From: Spirosoma luteum DSM 19990
GTDB taxonomy: Bacteria > Bacteroidota > Bacteroidia > Cytophagales > Spirosomataceae
Reading direction: 5' to 3'
DNA length: 64,000 bases
Assembly (NCBI RefSeq): GCF_000374065.1
Contig: NZ_KB893269.1
Location: forward strand, 1-64,000
Within the stretch, counting starts at the first letter, position 1. Each line of letters begins with the position of its first letter. The notes below the pieces were generated by a model, which saw only the letters and a list, made by a program, of their open reading frames with translations, was not told where the DNA came from and made no database searches. The translations under genes were made by a program, and so were the position numbers. Of this stretch, positions 46,334 to 56,073 are shown piece after piece.

Positions 46334-46366
46334 ACGGCAAAAGCTCCTGGCTGGAGCTTTTGCCGT
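46334..46366. terminator. Bidirectional terminator
   Basis: ACGGCAAAAGCTCC (46334-46347) pairs perfectly with 46353-46366 across a five-base loop. It separates the sigma factor gene from convergent murF-alr. Confidence 0.85.
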
Positions 46367-46396
46367 TTAACGCTGGGTTGAGCCGCGACAGGCAAC

Positions 46397-48889
46397 TTAA
46401 TTACCTTCTTTGAAAAATACCCGTTTTACCCGCTCACTGATGCCGGTTAACAGTTCATACGGAATGGTGCCAATTTGTCGGGCCAGCTCACTGATGGGTA
46501 ATTCAGGACCGAAAACAATAACGGCATCCCCTTCCGAAGCCACCGCCGACGTAACATCAACCATCGTCATATCCATGCATACGTTACCCACGGTTTCACA
46601 GCGTGTTCCGTTGATCAGTACCTGACCCGTACCGTTCCCGAACCGGCGGTCGTAACCATCGGCGTAGCCAATGGCCAGCGTAGCGATGCGGGCATCGTGC
46701 GTGAGTACACCCCGGCGGCTGTAGCCCACGGACTCACCCGCCTTCACCGTTTTAATCTGGCTGATAACCGTTCGCAGCGTACCGACCGTGTGCAGCACCG
46801 AGGGGTTCAGCCCGCTGGCTTCGACCCCGTAGAGACCAATGCCCAGCCGAACCATGTCAAGGGTGTAATCCGGAAATCGCATAATACCCGCCGAATTCAG
46901 GATATGCCGGGTAGGCCGATACCCTAAAGCCGATTCCAGTACGGTCGAACTCCGCAGGAACGTATCGTACTGCTGCTGCGAAAATGCATTGAACCGGGCA
47001 TCGTCCGAACCAGCCAGGTGACTGAATACCGACGCTACGTGCAGCGTGGGGTGGGTATTCAGGTAAGCGGCCACCCCGGGTAGTTCGGATTCCAGAAAAC
47101 CGAGCCGGTGCATGCCCGTATCTATTTTCAGGTGGATGGCGCGGGGGCTGGTATCGTCGGTAGCAGGCATCTGATTCCGCAGAAATTCACCCCACTCCGT
47201 CAGCACCCGCCTACTATAAATCTCCGGCTCCAGGCGATACGATAGCAGGGCGGAAAAGGTTTCGGGTGCGGGATTCATCACCATTATGGGTAGGTTGATA
47301 CCATTCTTTCGGAGGGTTACCCCTTCGTCGGCATAGGCAACCGCCAGGTAGTCGACGCGGTGGTACTGCAGCAGTTGGGCTACTTCCGTACTGCCACTTC
47401 CGTAGGCAAATGCCTTCACCATCACCATGATCTTGATGCCGGAGCCGACCTTTTCCCGGTAGCTGTTCAGGTTATGGGTCAGGGCATCGAGGTTGATGTC
47501 GAGCACCGTGCCGTGTACCTTTTCCGCCAGTCGGTTGCTGATCCGCTCGAATGAGAAGGACCGTGCTCCTTTCACCAGCACCGCACTGTTTTGTACTGTA
47601 TGAAACGGGAATTGAGTCAGTAAGGCATCGGTCGTAGCATAAAACAGGCTGTTGGCAGCAAAAAGGTGGGCATGTCGGCTCAGTACAGGCCCAATCCCAA
47701 TGAACTGAGCTACGTCAGCCTCCCTAATCAGGGTACTCACCAACGCGTACAGGTCCTGTTCCGGTTGCCCCGACTGGAGAACATCGGACAAAAAAACGAC
47801 CCGTCGGCTTCGGGTGGTCTGCTGATTCAGAAAGCGGAGAGCCAGTTGCAGCCCCGCAACATCGTTATTATACGAATCGTCAATCAGCACGCAGTGGTTG
47901 ATACCCGCTTTTAGTTCCAGCCGCATCGACACCGGGCGCAGGCGGTTCAGGCGGGGCTGTAGCTGCGTAACGGTTTCGGGGCGTAGCGTCAGCATCGTGA
48001 TCAGGCAATGCGTCAGGTTCTCCACGGAGGCCGGGTCGGTGAAGGGGAGGGTTACCCGAATGGAACCGGCTTCCGGGCCAGTCAGGGTTAGTTCGCTGCC
48101 TTCCAGCTGCCCCTGATACGTTGCCTTGTTTCCCTGCATGGACCAGGTAACGCACCGGATGTGGGGGTTAACGGCCTTTAGGAGCAGGTTCACTTCTTCG
48201 TCGATGTCGGTATAATCGATGCAGTAAATGAGGCTATCCGAGTGGGTAAACAGCCGGAGTTTCTCCGCAATTTTCTGTTTACGGGTTCGGAAGCCTTCAT
48301 CATGGGCCGTACCAATAGTGGTAAACAGGCCAATGGTTGGCCGTATGATGCGTTCCAGGGCGGGCATTTCCTGCGCCTGCGAAATCCCCGCTTCAAAAAT
48401 GCCCAGCGTGTGCCGGGGAGTCAGTTCGTGTACCGACAGGGGGACGCCCAGTTGAGAATTGTAACTTTTGGGGCTTTTGGCAATGATAAAGTCATCGGAC
48501 AGCAGCTGGGCCAGCCATTCCTTCACGATCGTTTTGCCGTTACTGCCCGTAATACCAATCACCGGAATGGGCACCTGCTGCCGGTGTTCGGCCGCCAGCG
48601 ACTGGAGGGTGTGCAAACTACTGTCTACCTCCCGGAATTCGGCTTCGGTGTACTGGCTGAGTTCGGCCCGCCGGTCGGGACGGTCCGGGGCTCCGGTTAG
48701 GGCCGAGCGCTCCACTACAAACTGCCGGACCCCTTTTCGGTAGAGTTCGCCAATGAAAGCGTGCCCGTCGTGGTGCTCACCCCGGATGGCAAAAAAAACA
48801 ACATCAGCCAGTTGTTTTTCGCCGGGGAGTCCGGTTAGCTGTCGGGAGTCGGTCAGCCATTGCCGGTTTATGAGGGAAGAGTTCGTCAT
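46397..48889 (-). CDS. murF-alr: Bifunctional MurF ligase / alanine racemase
   Basis: A fusion joining UDP-MurNAc-tripeptide:D-Ala-D-Ala ligase (N-terminal half) with alanine racemase (C-terminal half), both in cytoplasmic peptidoglycan synthesis; this fusion is typical of Bacteroidota. The MurF part shows DSRQL, the P-loop-like GITGSNGKTIVKEWL and DDSYNNDVAGLQLAL. The Alr part shows the PLP lysine in MVMVKAFAYGSG and the second-base region SVGYSRRG and GYADGYDRRF. The frame is open to 48949, but the first codons lie in an inverted repeat, so ATG 48889 (MTNSSLINRQWL) or 48895 is preferred. Confidence 0.92.
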   Translation of the reverse strand: MTNSSLINRQWLTDSRQLTGLPGEKQLADVVFFAIRGEHHDGHAFIGELYRKGVRQFVVERSALTGAPDRPDRRAELSQYTEAEFREVDSSLHTLQSLAAEHRQQVPIPVIGITGSNGKTIVKEWLAQLLSDDFIIAKSPKSYNSQLGVPLSVHELTPRHTLGIFEAGISQAQEMPALERIIRPTIGLFTTIGTAHDEGFRTRKQKIAEKLRLFTHSDSLIYCIDYTDIDEEVNLLLKAVNPHIRCVTWSMQGNKATYQGQLEGSELTLTGPEAGSIRVTLPFTDPASVENLTHCLITMLTLRPETVTQLQPRLNRLRPVSMRLELKAGINHCVLIDDSYNNDVAGLQLALRFLNQQTTRSRRVVFLSDVLQSGQPEQDLYALVSTLIREADVAQFIGIGPVLSRHAHLFAANSLFYATTDALLTQFPFHTVQNSAVLVKGARSFSFERISNRLAEKVHGTVLDINLDALTHNLNSYREKVGSGIKIMVMVKAFAYGSGSTEVAQLLQYHRVDYLAVAYADEGVTLRKNGINLPIMVMNPAPETFSALLSYRLEPEIYSRRVLTEWGEFLRNQMPATDDTSPRAIHLKIDTGMHRLGFLESELPGVAAYLNTHPTLHVASVFSHLAGSDDARFNAFSQQQYDTFLRSSTVLESALGYRPTRHILNSAGIMRFPDYTLDMVRLGIGLYGVEASGLNPSVLHTVGTLRTVISQIKTVKAGESVGYSRRGVLTHDARIATLAIGYADGYDRRFGNGTGQVLINGTRCETVGNVCMDMTMVDVTSAVASEGDAVIVFGPELPISELARQIGTIPYELLTGISERVKRVFFKEGN

Positions 48890-48912
48890 TATCATGTCAA
48901 AAAACAAAGGGG

Positions 48913-48957
48913 ATGAATGGTGAATAATTACAAAAAAATAATTCATCATTCATCACT
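48913..48957. terminator. Imperfect hairpin between corA and murF-alr
   Basis: GATGAATGGTGAATAATT and AATAATTCATCATTCATC form an imperfect A/T-rich stem around an A-rich loop. It lies between two minus-strand genes, where it probably ends the corA transcript. It overlaps the extended murF-alr open frame and speaks against the longer start. Confidence 0.5.
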
Positions 48958-48984
48958 GGAACGCCAGCCCGGTCATCAGTCAAT

Positions 48985-50106
48985 TTACATCCAGCCACGC
49001 CGTTTAAAGTAAATAATTTCGCCGATGGCGATTACCACCATGATACCCCAGGTATAGTAATAACCGTGCGGGCTTTTGAGTTCGGGCATGAACTCGAAAT
49101 TCATGCCGTACACCCCAACAATGAAGGTCAGCGGAATAAAGATGGCCGATATGATGGTCAGCGTTTTCATGACCGAGTTCATTCGGTTATTGACAATCGA
49201 ATAATACACATCCATCAGGCCCGCAATGAGTTCCCGGTACGACTCCTGGGTTTCAATGACCTGACTGATATGGTCGGCCAGATCGCGCAGGTACGGCAGG
49301 GTATTCCGCTGGATCAGGTCCGATTCTTCGCGGAGCAGCGTGCCGAGTATTTCCCGTACCGGATAGATGGTCCGGCGGATAAAGGCCAGTTCACGCTTCA
49401 GCGTATAGAGGGTTGCCAGCGTTTGCTGGTTGGCGCGTTCCTGCACCAGCTGCTCTTCTATTTCCTCCATCTTATCACCAATGTGTTCCGTCACCAGGAA
49501 GTAGTGGTCAATGATAACGTCCATCAGGGCGTACAACAGGTAGTCGGGCCCATTGCGCCGGGTTTTACCCGACGACGCTTTGATCCGTTCGATTACCGGC
49601 CCGAAAATATCGCTGGTTCGCTCTTCCTGAAAGGAAATCAGGTAGTTGGTTCCCAGTACAAAACTGACGTGCTCTACGTCGATTTCCTGGTGCTGAACGC
49701 TATGGTGAATCATTTTCATGGTGACAAAAACGACCTGACTACCCGGTTGGGTGCCCTCTTTTGTACCCTGGGGCGTTTCATCGTACAAATCGATTTTGGG
49801 TTTCTGCTCCGTGTTGAGTACATCTTCCAGCAACAGGGCGTGCAGGTGGTACTGCTGGCCCAGGGCTGCCAGTACTTTTGGTTCATGAATACCATCTACA
49901 TCAATCCAGTGGATGTAGGGGGTTTCGGGAAGCGGTAATGTACAGTCACTCAGCTTACTGCTGTTATCAATTCGGTAGTCGGTGGCATTATAGTCGATAC
50001 GCTTGATTTTTATGGCATGTTCAATATCCGCTCCTACGTACGTCAGGGTACCGGGAGACGTGCCGAGGGTTTTTTCGGCGGAGCGATAACGCTTTCGTTT
50101 CGACAT
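48985..50106 (-). CDS. corA: Magnesium/cobalt transporter CorA
   Basis: The 373-residue protein is a CorA channel with a long cytoplasmic N-terminal domain and two C-terminal membrane helices (ISAIFIPLTFIVGVYGMNF and WGIMVVIAIGEIIYF). The signature YGMNFEFMPE lies at residues 333-342 (GMN at 334-336). The C-terminus ends in the basic YFKRRGWM. It forms a pentameric Mg2+ channel in the inner membrane. Confidence 0.95.
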   Translation of the reverse strand: MSKRKRYRSAEKTLGTSPGTLTYVGADIEHAIKIKRIDYNATDYRIDNSSKLSDCTLPLPETPYIHWIDVDGIHEPKVLAALGQQYHLHALLLEDVLNTEQKPKIDLYDETPQGTKEGTQPGSQVVFVTMKMIHHSVQHQEIDVEHVSFVLGTNYLISFQEERTSDIFGPVIERIKASSGKTRRNGPDYLLYALMDVIIDHYFLVTEHIGDKMEEIEEQLVQERANQQTLATLYTLKRELAFIRRTIYPVREILGTLLREESDLIQRNTLPYLRDLADHISQVIETQESYRELIAGLMDVYYSIVNNRMNSVMKTLTIISAIFIPLTFIVGVYGMNFEFMPELKSPHGYYYTWGIMVVIAIGEIIYFKRRGWM

Positions 50107-50263
50107 AATGAACCGGGGAGTCTGTTTGGCAGAAGGCCACTGCTGGCCTGTTTATATCAATGGATAAACGAACGGCCGGGCGAGTTGTTGATGGGAAAGC
50201 AAAATTCGCGGTAGAACCTACTAAACAAAAAGAGGCAGGCACCGATAGCCCCTAGCCCCCAAT

Positions 50264-50306
50264 AACAAAGCAATCCCTGTCCATAACGGACAGGGATTGC
50301 TTTGTT
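50264..50306. terminator. Bidirectional terminator
   Basis: A 19-bp perfect stem (50264-50282 with 50288-50306) with a five-base loop, in the 227-base gap between the CHRD gene ending at 50334 and the start of corA at 50106. It lies directly downstream of the CHRD gene. Confidence 0.85.
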
Positions 50307-50333
50307 TATCGAAACGAACCGTACCCGTTTCGT

Positions 50334-51134
50334 TTACTTGATGTCCCCCCGGATTTCGCCCGCCGGAAACATTGTCGTGTGCAGGTTGGCGTAGTAGTAG
50401 CCATTGAGCAAACTATCCACCCGTCCGGCAGTCGTCAGGGTCGTGGTGCCGATGATGGGCGAGGCCAGCCCTGGAAATGGAATCTCGACCGGACCTGCAC
50501 CTGTAGCCGCATTGATGCGATGCAGGTGGCCCATTGTCGGCGTGAGGCCCGAATAGGTCACGGTATAACTAAGCACGCGGGTCGATGGGTCGATAACCCC
50601 GGCAAAGGCACCCGTAGCAGTCGATGCATTCGGGGTGGGTCGCTCAGCGGCTCCGCTCATGGTAGCCTTCAGTTGAATGGGGCCGTTTACCCGGACATTA
50701 CCCCGGATTTCGCCTGCTGGATAGGTCGGCGTGTGCAGGTTGGCGTAGTAAAAACCATTGATCAGGCTATCAACGCGGGTCGATGTGGCCAGGGTGGCGG
50801 TACCAATAATAGGCGAGGCCAACCCTGAAAACGGTATCTCGACTGGTCCCGTGCCATTAGCTGCGTTGATGCGGTGCAGATGGCCCGCCACGGGAGTCAG
50901 ACCTGTATAAGTAACCGTGTAGCTCAGTACGCGGGTGGACCGGTCAATCACCCCAACGAACGAGCCGGATGCTGCGGAACTAACCGAGGTAGGTTTTTCG
51001 GCGGCTCCACTCAGGGTAGATACTAACTGAATTTTGGCATTAGCCGGGAAAGCGCGGTGGTCATTACAACTCAGAAGGGTGACCGACAGGGAAATCAGTA
51101 CTACGAATGACAGGAGGGTAGAGGTTTTGTTCAT
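50334..51134 (-). CDS. Lipoprotein with two CHRD domains
   Basis: The 266-residue protein has a lipoprotein signal (TLLSC, Cys23) and two tandem CHRD (chordin-type) domains, about residues 35-148 and 152-266. Each has the pattern LSGAAE...PTxxASGSFxGVID, STRVLSYTVTYxGLTP, GHLHRINAA and GxYYANLHTxxxPAGEIRG. CHRD domains in bacteria are exported and of unknown binding role. Two single-domain paralogues lie 1.2-3.1 kb away. Confidence 0.88.
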   Translation of the reverse strand: MNKTSTLLSFVVLISLSVTLLSCNDHRAFPANAKIQLVSTLSGAAEKPTSVSSAASGSFVGVIDRSTRVLSYTVTYTGLTPVAGHLHRINAANGTGPVEIPFSGLASPIIGTATLATSTRVDSLINGFYYANLHTPTYPAGEIRGNVRVNGPIQLKATMSGAAERPTPNASTATGAFAGVIDPSTRVLSYTVTYSGLTPTMGHLHRINAATGAGPVEIPFPGLASPIIGTTTLTTAGRVDSLLNGYYYANLHTTMFPAGEIRGDIK

Positions 51135-51167
51135 GTGTTTTAAGTGATTAGTAGTGAAAGTGGGACT

Positions 51168-51189
51168 TGGTAAGCTATGTAGCTTACCA
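51168..51189. repeat. 22-base palindrome upstream of the CHRD lipoprotein gene
   Basis: TGGTAAGCTA, TG, TAGCTTACCA is a perfect palindrome, 34 bases before the start codon of the minus-strand CHRD gene. It could be an operator. The remaining 336-base gap (51135-51470) shows no gene; it is AT-rich near the middle. Confidence 0.5.
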
Positions 51190-51470
51190 GGCTGTAAATC
51201 AACAGGTAAAGGTGCTGGAAATTCGTTTTGTATAAAAAAAAATTAAAATGGTACAAGTACTTACGCAGGAGTTGCCGATGGGGTTCTGTCGATGACTGAA
51301 AAAAAGTTAGTTACTTTTAAAGTAAATGAATCCATTCATCCGTCATCCATTCTGACGCCCCGAAACAGAAGCGAAGGCAACAAAAAAATAACTGAGTTTC
51401 CGTCGTTTATTGCGCTGAATCACTTCTGGTCAGGTCGGGCGTAGTTGCAAATCATAACCATTTAAACAAC

Positions 51471-51734
51471 ATGAACATCATCTGGAGAATTGCCGGTGTC
51501 GCCGTAGTGGCCGGACTGGCCCTGTTTCTGCTATCACTGGTAGTGAAGTTTTTACTCATTGGTACGGCCCTGTTTCTGCTCGTCCGGATAGTTGGGCCGC
51601 GTTTGATGGGTCGGGCATTTGGGCGGATGGAGCGCGGTGACTGGCAGCGGGCAGACAGCATAGCCATCGATAACCCTGGAAACTATGCTGGTAGAAGCAC
51701 CGGTCGTTTTGACCGGGTTATTGCTATCAGTTAA
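51471..51734 (+). CDS. Small membrane protein of unknown function
   Basis: The 87-residue protein begins with two closely spaced hydrophobic helices (IAGVAVVAGLALFLLSLVVKFLLIGTALFLLVRIV) and ends with a polar, Arg-rich tail (MGRAFGRMERGDWQRADSIAIDN). It has the style of small membrane proteins that often neighbour Hsp20 and stress genes. It lies 48 bases before the Hsp20 gene. Function unknown. Confidence 0.65.
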   Translation: MNIIWRIAGVAVVAGLALFLLSLVVKFLLIGTALFLLVRIVGPRLMGRAFGRMERGDWQRADSIAIDNPGNYAGRSTGRFDRVIAIS

Positions 51735-51782
51735 ATCAACATCAGTAAACAATAAATCGTAAATTAGTAAACACAACAAATC

Positions 51783-52283
51783 ATGTACAATAAACAAGCA
51801 TTCGAAACAGGTAATAAAGGGGGCTGTGGCTCATGGGCCGGGGCAACATTTGGACGAGGTGGCTCATGGGCCGGGCCAAAATTTGGCCGTGGTAAGTTTG
51901 GTGGCCAGGGGCATAACGCCTGGGGTGCCTACCGCCCCCCCGTTAATATTGAAGAAACTGATACGGAGTACGTAATTGCCCTGTACGCGGCCGGTCTCCT
52001 GAAAGAAAAGGTAAAACTAACCGTCAAAGACGATATGCTAACCATTTCGTACGAAGCCGTGGACTCGGCTGGTTCTGATAATTCAACCGAAGCCGATAAA
52101 ACCGCAACGGGTCGTGTTACCTACCAGGAGTTCAGCAGCCGTTCCTTTGAGCGGTTGTTCCAGCTCAACAACAAAGTGCTGACAGACAGTATATCGGCCA
52201 CCTATACCGATGGTATACTAAGGGTCACGCTGCCCAAAAATCCGGCAACCAACGTTCCGGCGCAAACCATTACGGTGGGGTAA
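51783..52283 (+). CDS. hsp20: Hsp20/alpha-crystallin small heat-shock protein
   Basis: The 166-residue protein has an alpha-crystallin domain (about residues 48-166): PPVNIEETDTEYVIALYAAGLLKEKVKLTVKDDMLTISYE, FSSRSFERLFQL and the closing DGILRVTLPK. Instead of the usual helical N-terminus it has a Gly-rich head with repeated GSWAGATFGRGGSWAG and FGRGKFGGQG units (about residues 14-43). Hsp20 proteins bind unfolding proteins in the cytoplasm. It probably forms an operon with the small membrane protein. Confidence 0.93.
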   Translation: MYNKQAFETGNKGGCGSWAGATFGRGGSWAGPKFGRGKFGGQGHNAWGAYRPPVNIEETDTEYVIALYAAGLLKEKVKLTVKDDMLTISYEAVDSAGSDNSTEADKTATGRVTYQEFSSRSFERLFQLNNKVLTDSISATYTDGILRVTLPKNPATNVPAQTITVG

Positions 52284-52300
52284 TGCAACGGGGATAAATA

Positions 52301-52340
52301 CAACAAAGGCCAGTCCGGTGTATCGGACTGGCCTTTGTTG
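52301..52340 (+). terminator. Terminator after Hsp20
   Basis: CAACAAAGGCCAGTCCG (52301-52317) pairs perfectly with 52324-52340 across a six-base loop, with TTG-rich sequence after it. It separates hsp20 from the convergent CHRD gene. Confidence 0.85.
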
Positions 52341-52379
52341 TTGCTGGCCGGGTCAAACCGGCCAGCGCAAAAAGAAGGA

Positions 52380-52838
52380 TTATCTCTTTTTGATATCCCC
52401 GCGAATTTCGCCCGCTGGATAGGCTGTGGTATGCAGGTTGGCATAGTAAAAACCGTTCAGCATACTATCCACTTTCGACTGAGCCAAAGCCGCCGTAGTG
52501 CCCGTAATAGGACTGGTCAGCGATGGGAATGGGATATCGACGGGCCCTGTAAGGTTAGCGGCATTAATGCGGTGTAAGTGCCCCGCTACGGGGGTTATCC
52601 CGGAATAAGTGACCGTATAACTCAGCACCCGGGTATCCGTATTCAGATTTCCGACAAAAGAACCCACCGCTGTCGATGTGGTCGACGCTGGCTTCTCGTT
52701 GGCTCCGTTTATGGTTGCTGTTAACACGGCTACATTTGTTGTTGATAACGTAGCCGGGTTGTCTTCCTTGCTACACGATGAACCGATCAGACCCAGTGCC
52801 AGAAGTGCAGCAACGGAAAGTAATCTACTTTTTTTCAT
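52380..52838 (-). CDS. CHRD-domain lipoprotein
   Basis: The 152-residue protein has a lipoprotein signal (GSSCSKED, Cys22) and one CHRD domain (about 40-150): INGANEKPASTTSTAVGSFVG, TRVLSYTVTYSGITPVAGHLHRINAAN and MLNGFYYANLHTTAYPAGEIRGDIKK. It is a paralogue of the two-domain protein at 50334-51134 and of the protein at 53037-53474. Confidence 0.88.
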   Translation of the reverse strand: MKKSRLLSVAALLALGLIGSSCSKEDNPATLSTTNVAVLTATINGANEKPASTTSTAVGSFVGNLNTDTRVLSYTVTYSGITPVAGHLHRINAANLTGPVDIPFPSLTSPITGTTAALAQSKVDSMLNGFYYANLHTTAYPAGEIRGDIKKR

Positions 52839-53036
52839 GACAGATAGTGATTAATGTAATTGCCACCAGCACAATAGCGGGTGTCAGTTGATAAACCGGA
52901 TATAACCGTTTCGGTTTTTAAAAAGTGACTTTTTACGCCGTTTCGTCGAAAAAAATAACTTGTAACGGCAAAACTGTCTGTCAGACAGGCTGCTGACTGC
53001 ACCCGCCGGTACGCAGACGCACCGCTCAGGATATAC

Positions 53037-53474
53037 TTATTTCTTTTTGATGTTCCCCCGAATTTCGCCCGCCGGGTAAGCTGCCGAATGGAGATTGACG
53101 TAGTAAAAACCGTTCAGCATACTATCTATTTTCGACTGGGGCAACGCTGTCGTCGTGCCCATAATGGGGCTGGTTACCGATTTAAACCCCACATCGACAC
53201 CCCCCGTGCCGTCGGCTTTAGTTATCTTGTGCAAATCGCCCATCGTTGGGGTAAAGCCCTGATAGGTGACCGTATAACTCAGCACCCGGGTAGTCGTGTT
53301 CAACGTACCATCGAAGGTGCCGGTAGCGGTTGAAGGCGTTGGCGTTGTCTTCTCGCTGGCTCCGTTCAGGGTGGCCGTCAACGAAACCATGGCTTTCGGA
53401 GCGTGTTTGAATGACAAACTAAGGAAACCCAGGACCAACAGGGCCGCAACGGATAAAAGGCTTGTTTTTTTCAT
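53037..53474 (-). CDS. CHRD-domain exported protein
   Basis: A 145-residue protein when started at ATG 53474 (MKKTSLLSVAALLVLGF); the frame opens 15 codons earlier but those residues do not look like a signal peptide. The signal peptide has no lipobox, unlike the paralogues, so the protein is probably soluble in the periplasm or secreted. The CHRD domain shows LNGASEKTTPTPSTATGTFDG, TRVLSYTVTYQGFTPTMGDLHKI and FYYVNLHSAAYPAGEIRG. His-Arg of the GHLHRI motif is changed to DLHKI. Confidence 0.87.
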   Translation of the reverse strand: MKKTSLLSVAALLVLGFLSLSFKHAPKAMVSLTATLNGASEKTTPTPSTATGTFDGTLNTTTRVLSYTVTYQGFTPTMGDLHKITKADGTGGVDVGFKSVTSPIMGTTTALPQSKIDSMLNGFYYVNLHSAAYPAGEIRGNIKKK

Positions 53475-53613
53475 GAGCATTCGGGGGTTGAAAATTGTCC
53501 GATACCAACGCAGGTTCACATGAGTGAACCCCTAATCCGTAAACGGGTAAGCAGCGTAAAACCACCTTATTCAGGCCTATGTCGACCCGGATTACCATCC
53601 ATTTGTCAGAATA

Positions 53614-53645
53614 TTTTCAAAACGAGTCAGAATCTTCTAATTTTG
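53614..53645 (+). promoter_or_regulatory. Candidate promoter of aconitase
   Basis: TAATTTTG (53638-53645) matches TAnnTTTG exactly, and TTTT (53614-53617) lies 20 bases upstream in place of a -33 TTTG. The resulting leader would be about 75 bases before ATG 53728. Confidence 0.4.
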
Positions 53646-53727
53646 ACCCGCCACCCGAACCCATTTTCTGATACCGGTGGTTCTACCAGTAGAGTATTCA
53701 TTCAGTAACCCGTTATTCCTGTTAGTT

Positions 53728-55995
53728 ATGGCTTTTGATGTAGACATGATTCGGCGCGTGTACGCGACCCTTGGCGGACGTGTAGAGGCAGCCCGAAAGG
53801 CAGTTGGTAAACCGCTGACCCTGTCGGAGAAAATTTTATACAGTCACCTTTTTTCTGGTGCTACTACCCAGGCATTCGAGCGCGGTAAAGCCTACGTGGA
53901 CTTTGCCCCCGACCGCGTGGCCATGCAGGATGCCACGGCCCAGATGGCGCTGCTACAGTTCATGCAGGCCGGTCGGCCTAAAGTGGCTGTCCCGTCCACC
54001 GTTCACTGCGACCACCTGATTCAGGCCGAAGTAGGGGCCGTGAAGGATTTGGATATTGCTAAAAACAAGAATAAAGAAGTATATGACTTCCTGGCGTCCG
54101 TTTCAGATAAATACGGCATCGGTTTCTGGAAACCAGGCGGAGGAATTATCCACCAAGTCGTGCTGGAAAACTACGCCTTCCCGGGCGGTATGATGATCGG
54201 TACCGACTCGCATACGCCAATGGCGGGGGGACTCGGTATGATTGCCATCGGTGTGGGTGGTGCTGATGCCTGCGACGTGATGGCTGGCTTAGCCTGGGAG
54301 TTGAAAATGCCGAAACTGATTGGCGTTAAACTAACCGGTAAACTGAGTGGCTGGTCGTCGGCGAAAGACGTTATCCTGCGGGTAGCGGGTATTCTGACCG
54401 TAAAAGGCGGAACCGGTTGCATCGTGGAGTATTTCGGCGAAGGGGCCGAAACACTGTCGGCGGCTGGTAAAGGAACGATCTGTAACATGGGTGCTGAAAT
54501 TGGCGCTACGACGTCGATCTTCGGCTACGATGATAAAATGGGCGATTACCTCCGGGCTACCAACCGGGGCGACATCGCTGATGCCGCGCAAGCCGTTAAA
54601 GCCGATCTGCGGGCCGATGAAGAAGTATACGCCGATCCCGCTTCGTACTACGATCAACTGATCGAGATCAACCTGACGGAACTGGAACCGCACATCAACG
54701 GGCCATTCACGCCCGATCTGGCGTGGCCTCTTTCTAACTTCGCTAAAGCGATAAGAGAAAATAACTGGCCTGCCAAACTGGAAGTAGGCCTGATCGGTTC
54801 CTGTACCAACTCCAGCTACGAAGACATGACCCGGTCGGCGTCGGTAGCGGCTCAGGCAACGGCGAAGCATCTGAAAACCAAAGCGGAATTCACCGTTACG
54901 CCTGGTTCTGAACTGGTTCGGTTTACGGCCGAGCGCGATGGACTGCTGGATACGTTTGAACGGATTGGTGGCGTTGTGCTGGCCAACGCCTGTGGCCCCT
55001 GCATTGGGCAGTGGGCGCGGCACATGGACGACCCAACCCGCAAGAACTCGATCATCACCTCGTTTAACCGGAACTTCGCCAAACGGAATGATGGCAACGC
55101 CAGCACCCATGCCTTCGTGGCTTCGCCCGAAATCGTGACGGCCTTCGCCATTGCCGGTGATCTGACGTTTAACCCCATGACCGATACGCTGACCAACGAA
55201 GCCGGTGAGCAGGTGAAACTGGATGAGCCACAGGGCATTGAGCAACCCGTAAAAGGCTATGCCGTGGAGGATGCCGGGTATCAGGCCCCCGCCGAAGATG
55301 GTTCGGGTGTGCAGGTTATCGTGTCGCCAACGTCCGACCGTCTCCAGTTGCTGGCCCCGTTTAAGGCCTGGGAGGGAACGGACCTGACAGGGCTGAAACT
55401 GCTCATCAAAGCCAAAGGCAAGTGTACCACCGACCATATTTCGATGGCGGGTCCCTGGCTGAAGTACCGGGGTCACCTCGACAATATCTCGAACAACATG
55501 CTGATTGGTGCGGTAAACTTCTACAACGAGAAGACCAACACCGTTAAAAATCAGCTAACCGGAGAATACGGCGAAGTACCCGCCGTACAGCGGGCGTACA
55601 AAGCTGCCGGGGTTGGTTCCATTGTCGTTGGCGATGAGAACTACGGTGAAGGGTCCTCCCGCGAACACGCGGCCATGGAGCCCCGTTTCCTCGGTGTGCG
55701 GGCTATTCTGGTGCGGTCATTCGCCCGGATTCACGAAACAAACCTGAAAAAACAGGGGATGCTGGCGTTGACATTTGCCAACCCCGCTGATTACGACAAA
55801 GTGCAGGAAGACGACACCATCGACATCAACGGTCTGACCGAATTTGCACCGGGTCGCCCGCTGGAAATCGTGCTGCACCACGCCGACGGTACGGAAGACG
55901 AATTCCCAGTGAATCATACCTATAACGAAGGCCAAATCGAGTGGTTCAAAGCGGGTGCCGCGCTGAACATCATTCGGATGAAGCAAAACGCGTAG
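53728..55995 (+). CDS. acn: Aconitate hydratase
   Basis: The citric acid cycle enzyme that isomerises citrate to isocitrate with a 4Fe-4S cluster. ATG 53728 ([15 protein letters not shown]) gives 755 residues, the mitochondrial-type aconitase length of this phylum; the upstream GTG frame start at 53677 is not preferred. The cluster cysteines are Cys359 ([17 protein letters not shown]), Cys422 and Cys425 ([10 protein letters not shown]), with spacing like mitochondrial aconitase. The C-terminal swivelling domain contains [14 protein letters not shown]. Confidence 0.96.
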   Translation: MAFDVDMIRRVYATLGGRVEAARKAVGKPLTLSEKILYSHLFSGATTQAFERGKAYVDFAPDRVAMQDATAQMALLQFMQAGRPKVAVPSTVHCDHLIQAEVGAVKDLDIAKNKNKEVYDFLASVSDKYGIGFWKPGGGIIHQVVLENYAFPGGMMIGTDSHTPMAGGLGMIAIGVGGADACDVMAGLAWELKMPKLIGVKLTGKLSGWSSAKDVILRVAGILTVKGGTGCIVEYFGEGAETLSAAGKGTICNMGAEIGATTSIFGYDDKMGDYLRATNRGDIADAAQAVKADLRADEEVYADPASYYDQLIEINLTELEPHINGPFTPDLAWPLSNFAKAIRENNWPAKLEVGLIGSCTNSSYEDMTRSASVAAQATAKHLKTKAEFTVTPGSELVRFTAERDGLLDTFERIGGVVLANACGPCIGQWARHMDDPTRKNSIITSFNRNFAKRNDGNASTHAFVASPEIVTAFAIAGDLTFNPMTDTLTNEAGEQVKLDEPQGIEQPVKGYAVEDAGYQAPAEDGSGVQVIVSPTSDRLQLLAPFKAWEGTDLTGLKLLIKAKGKCTTDHISMAGPWLKYRGHLDNISNNMLIGAVNFYNEKTNTVKNQLTGEYGEVPAVQRAYKAAGVGSIVVGDENYGEGSSREHAAMEPRFLGVRAILVRSFARIHETNLKKQGMLALTFANPADYDKVQEDDTIDINGLTEFAPGRPLEIVLHHADGTEDEFPVNHTYNEGQIEWFKAGAALNIIRMKQNA

Positions 55996-56004
55996 TTTTT
56001 CGCA

Positions 56005-56058
56005 TACAACACAGAAAACCCGGCTGATTTTAAAATCAGCCGGGTTTTCTGTGTTGTA
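56005..56058. terminator. 54-base perfect palindrome, bidirectional terminator
   Basis: Two 27-base arms meet without a loop: 56005-56031 is the exact complement of 56032-56058. The stem is GC-rich in the middle with TTTT/AAAA near the centre. It separates convergent acn and the GNAT gene. Confidence 0.85.
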
Positions 56059-56073
56059 AAGTCAAGGTTGAGT

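Noticed and set aside
49066-49938. 290-codon plus-strand ORF inside corA
   Set aside because: Antisense shadow of corA, whose GMN motif and membrane helices are clear.
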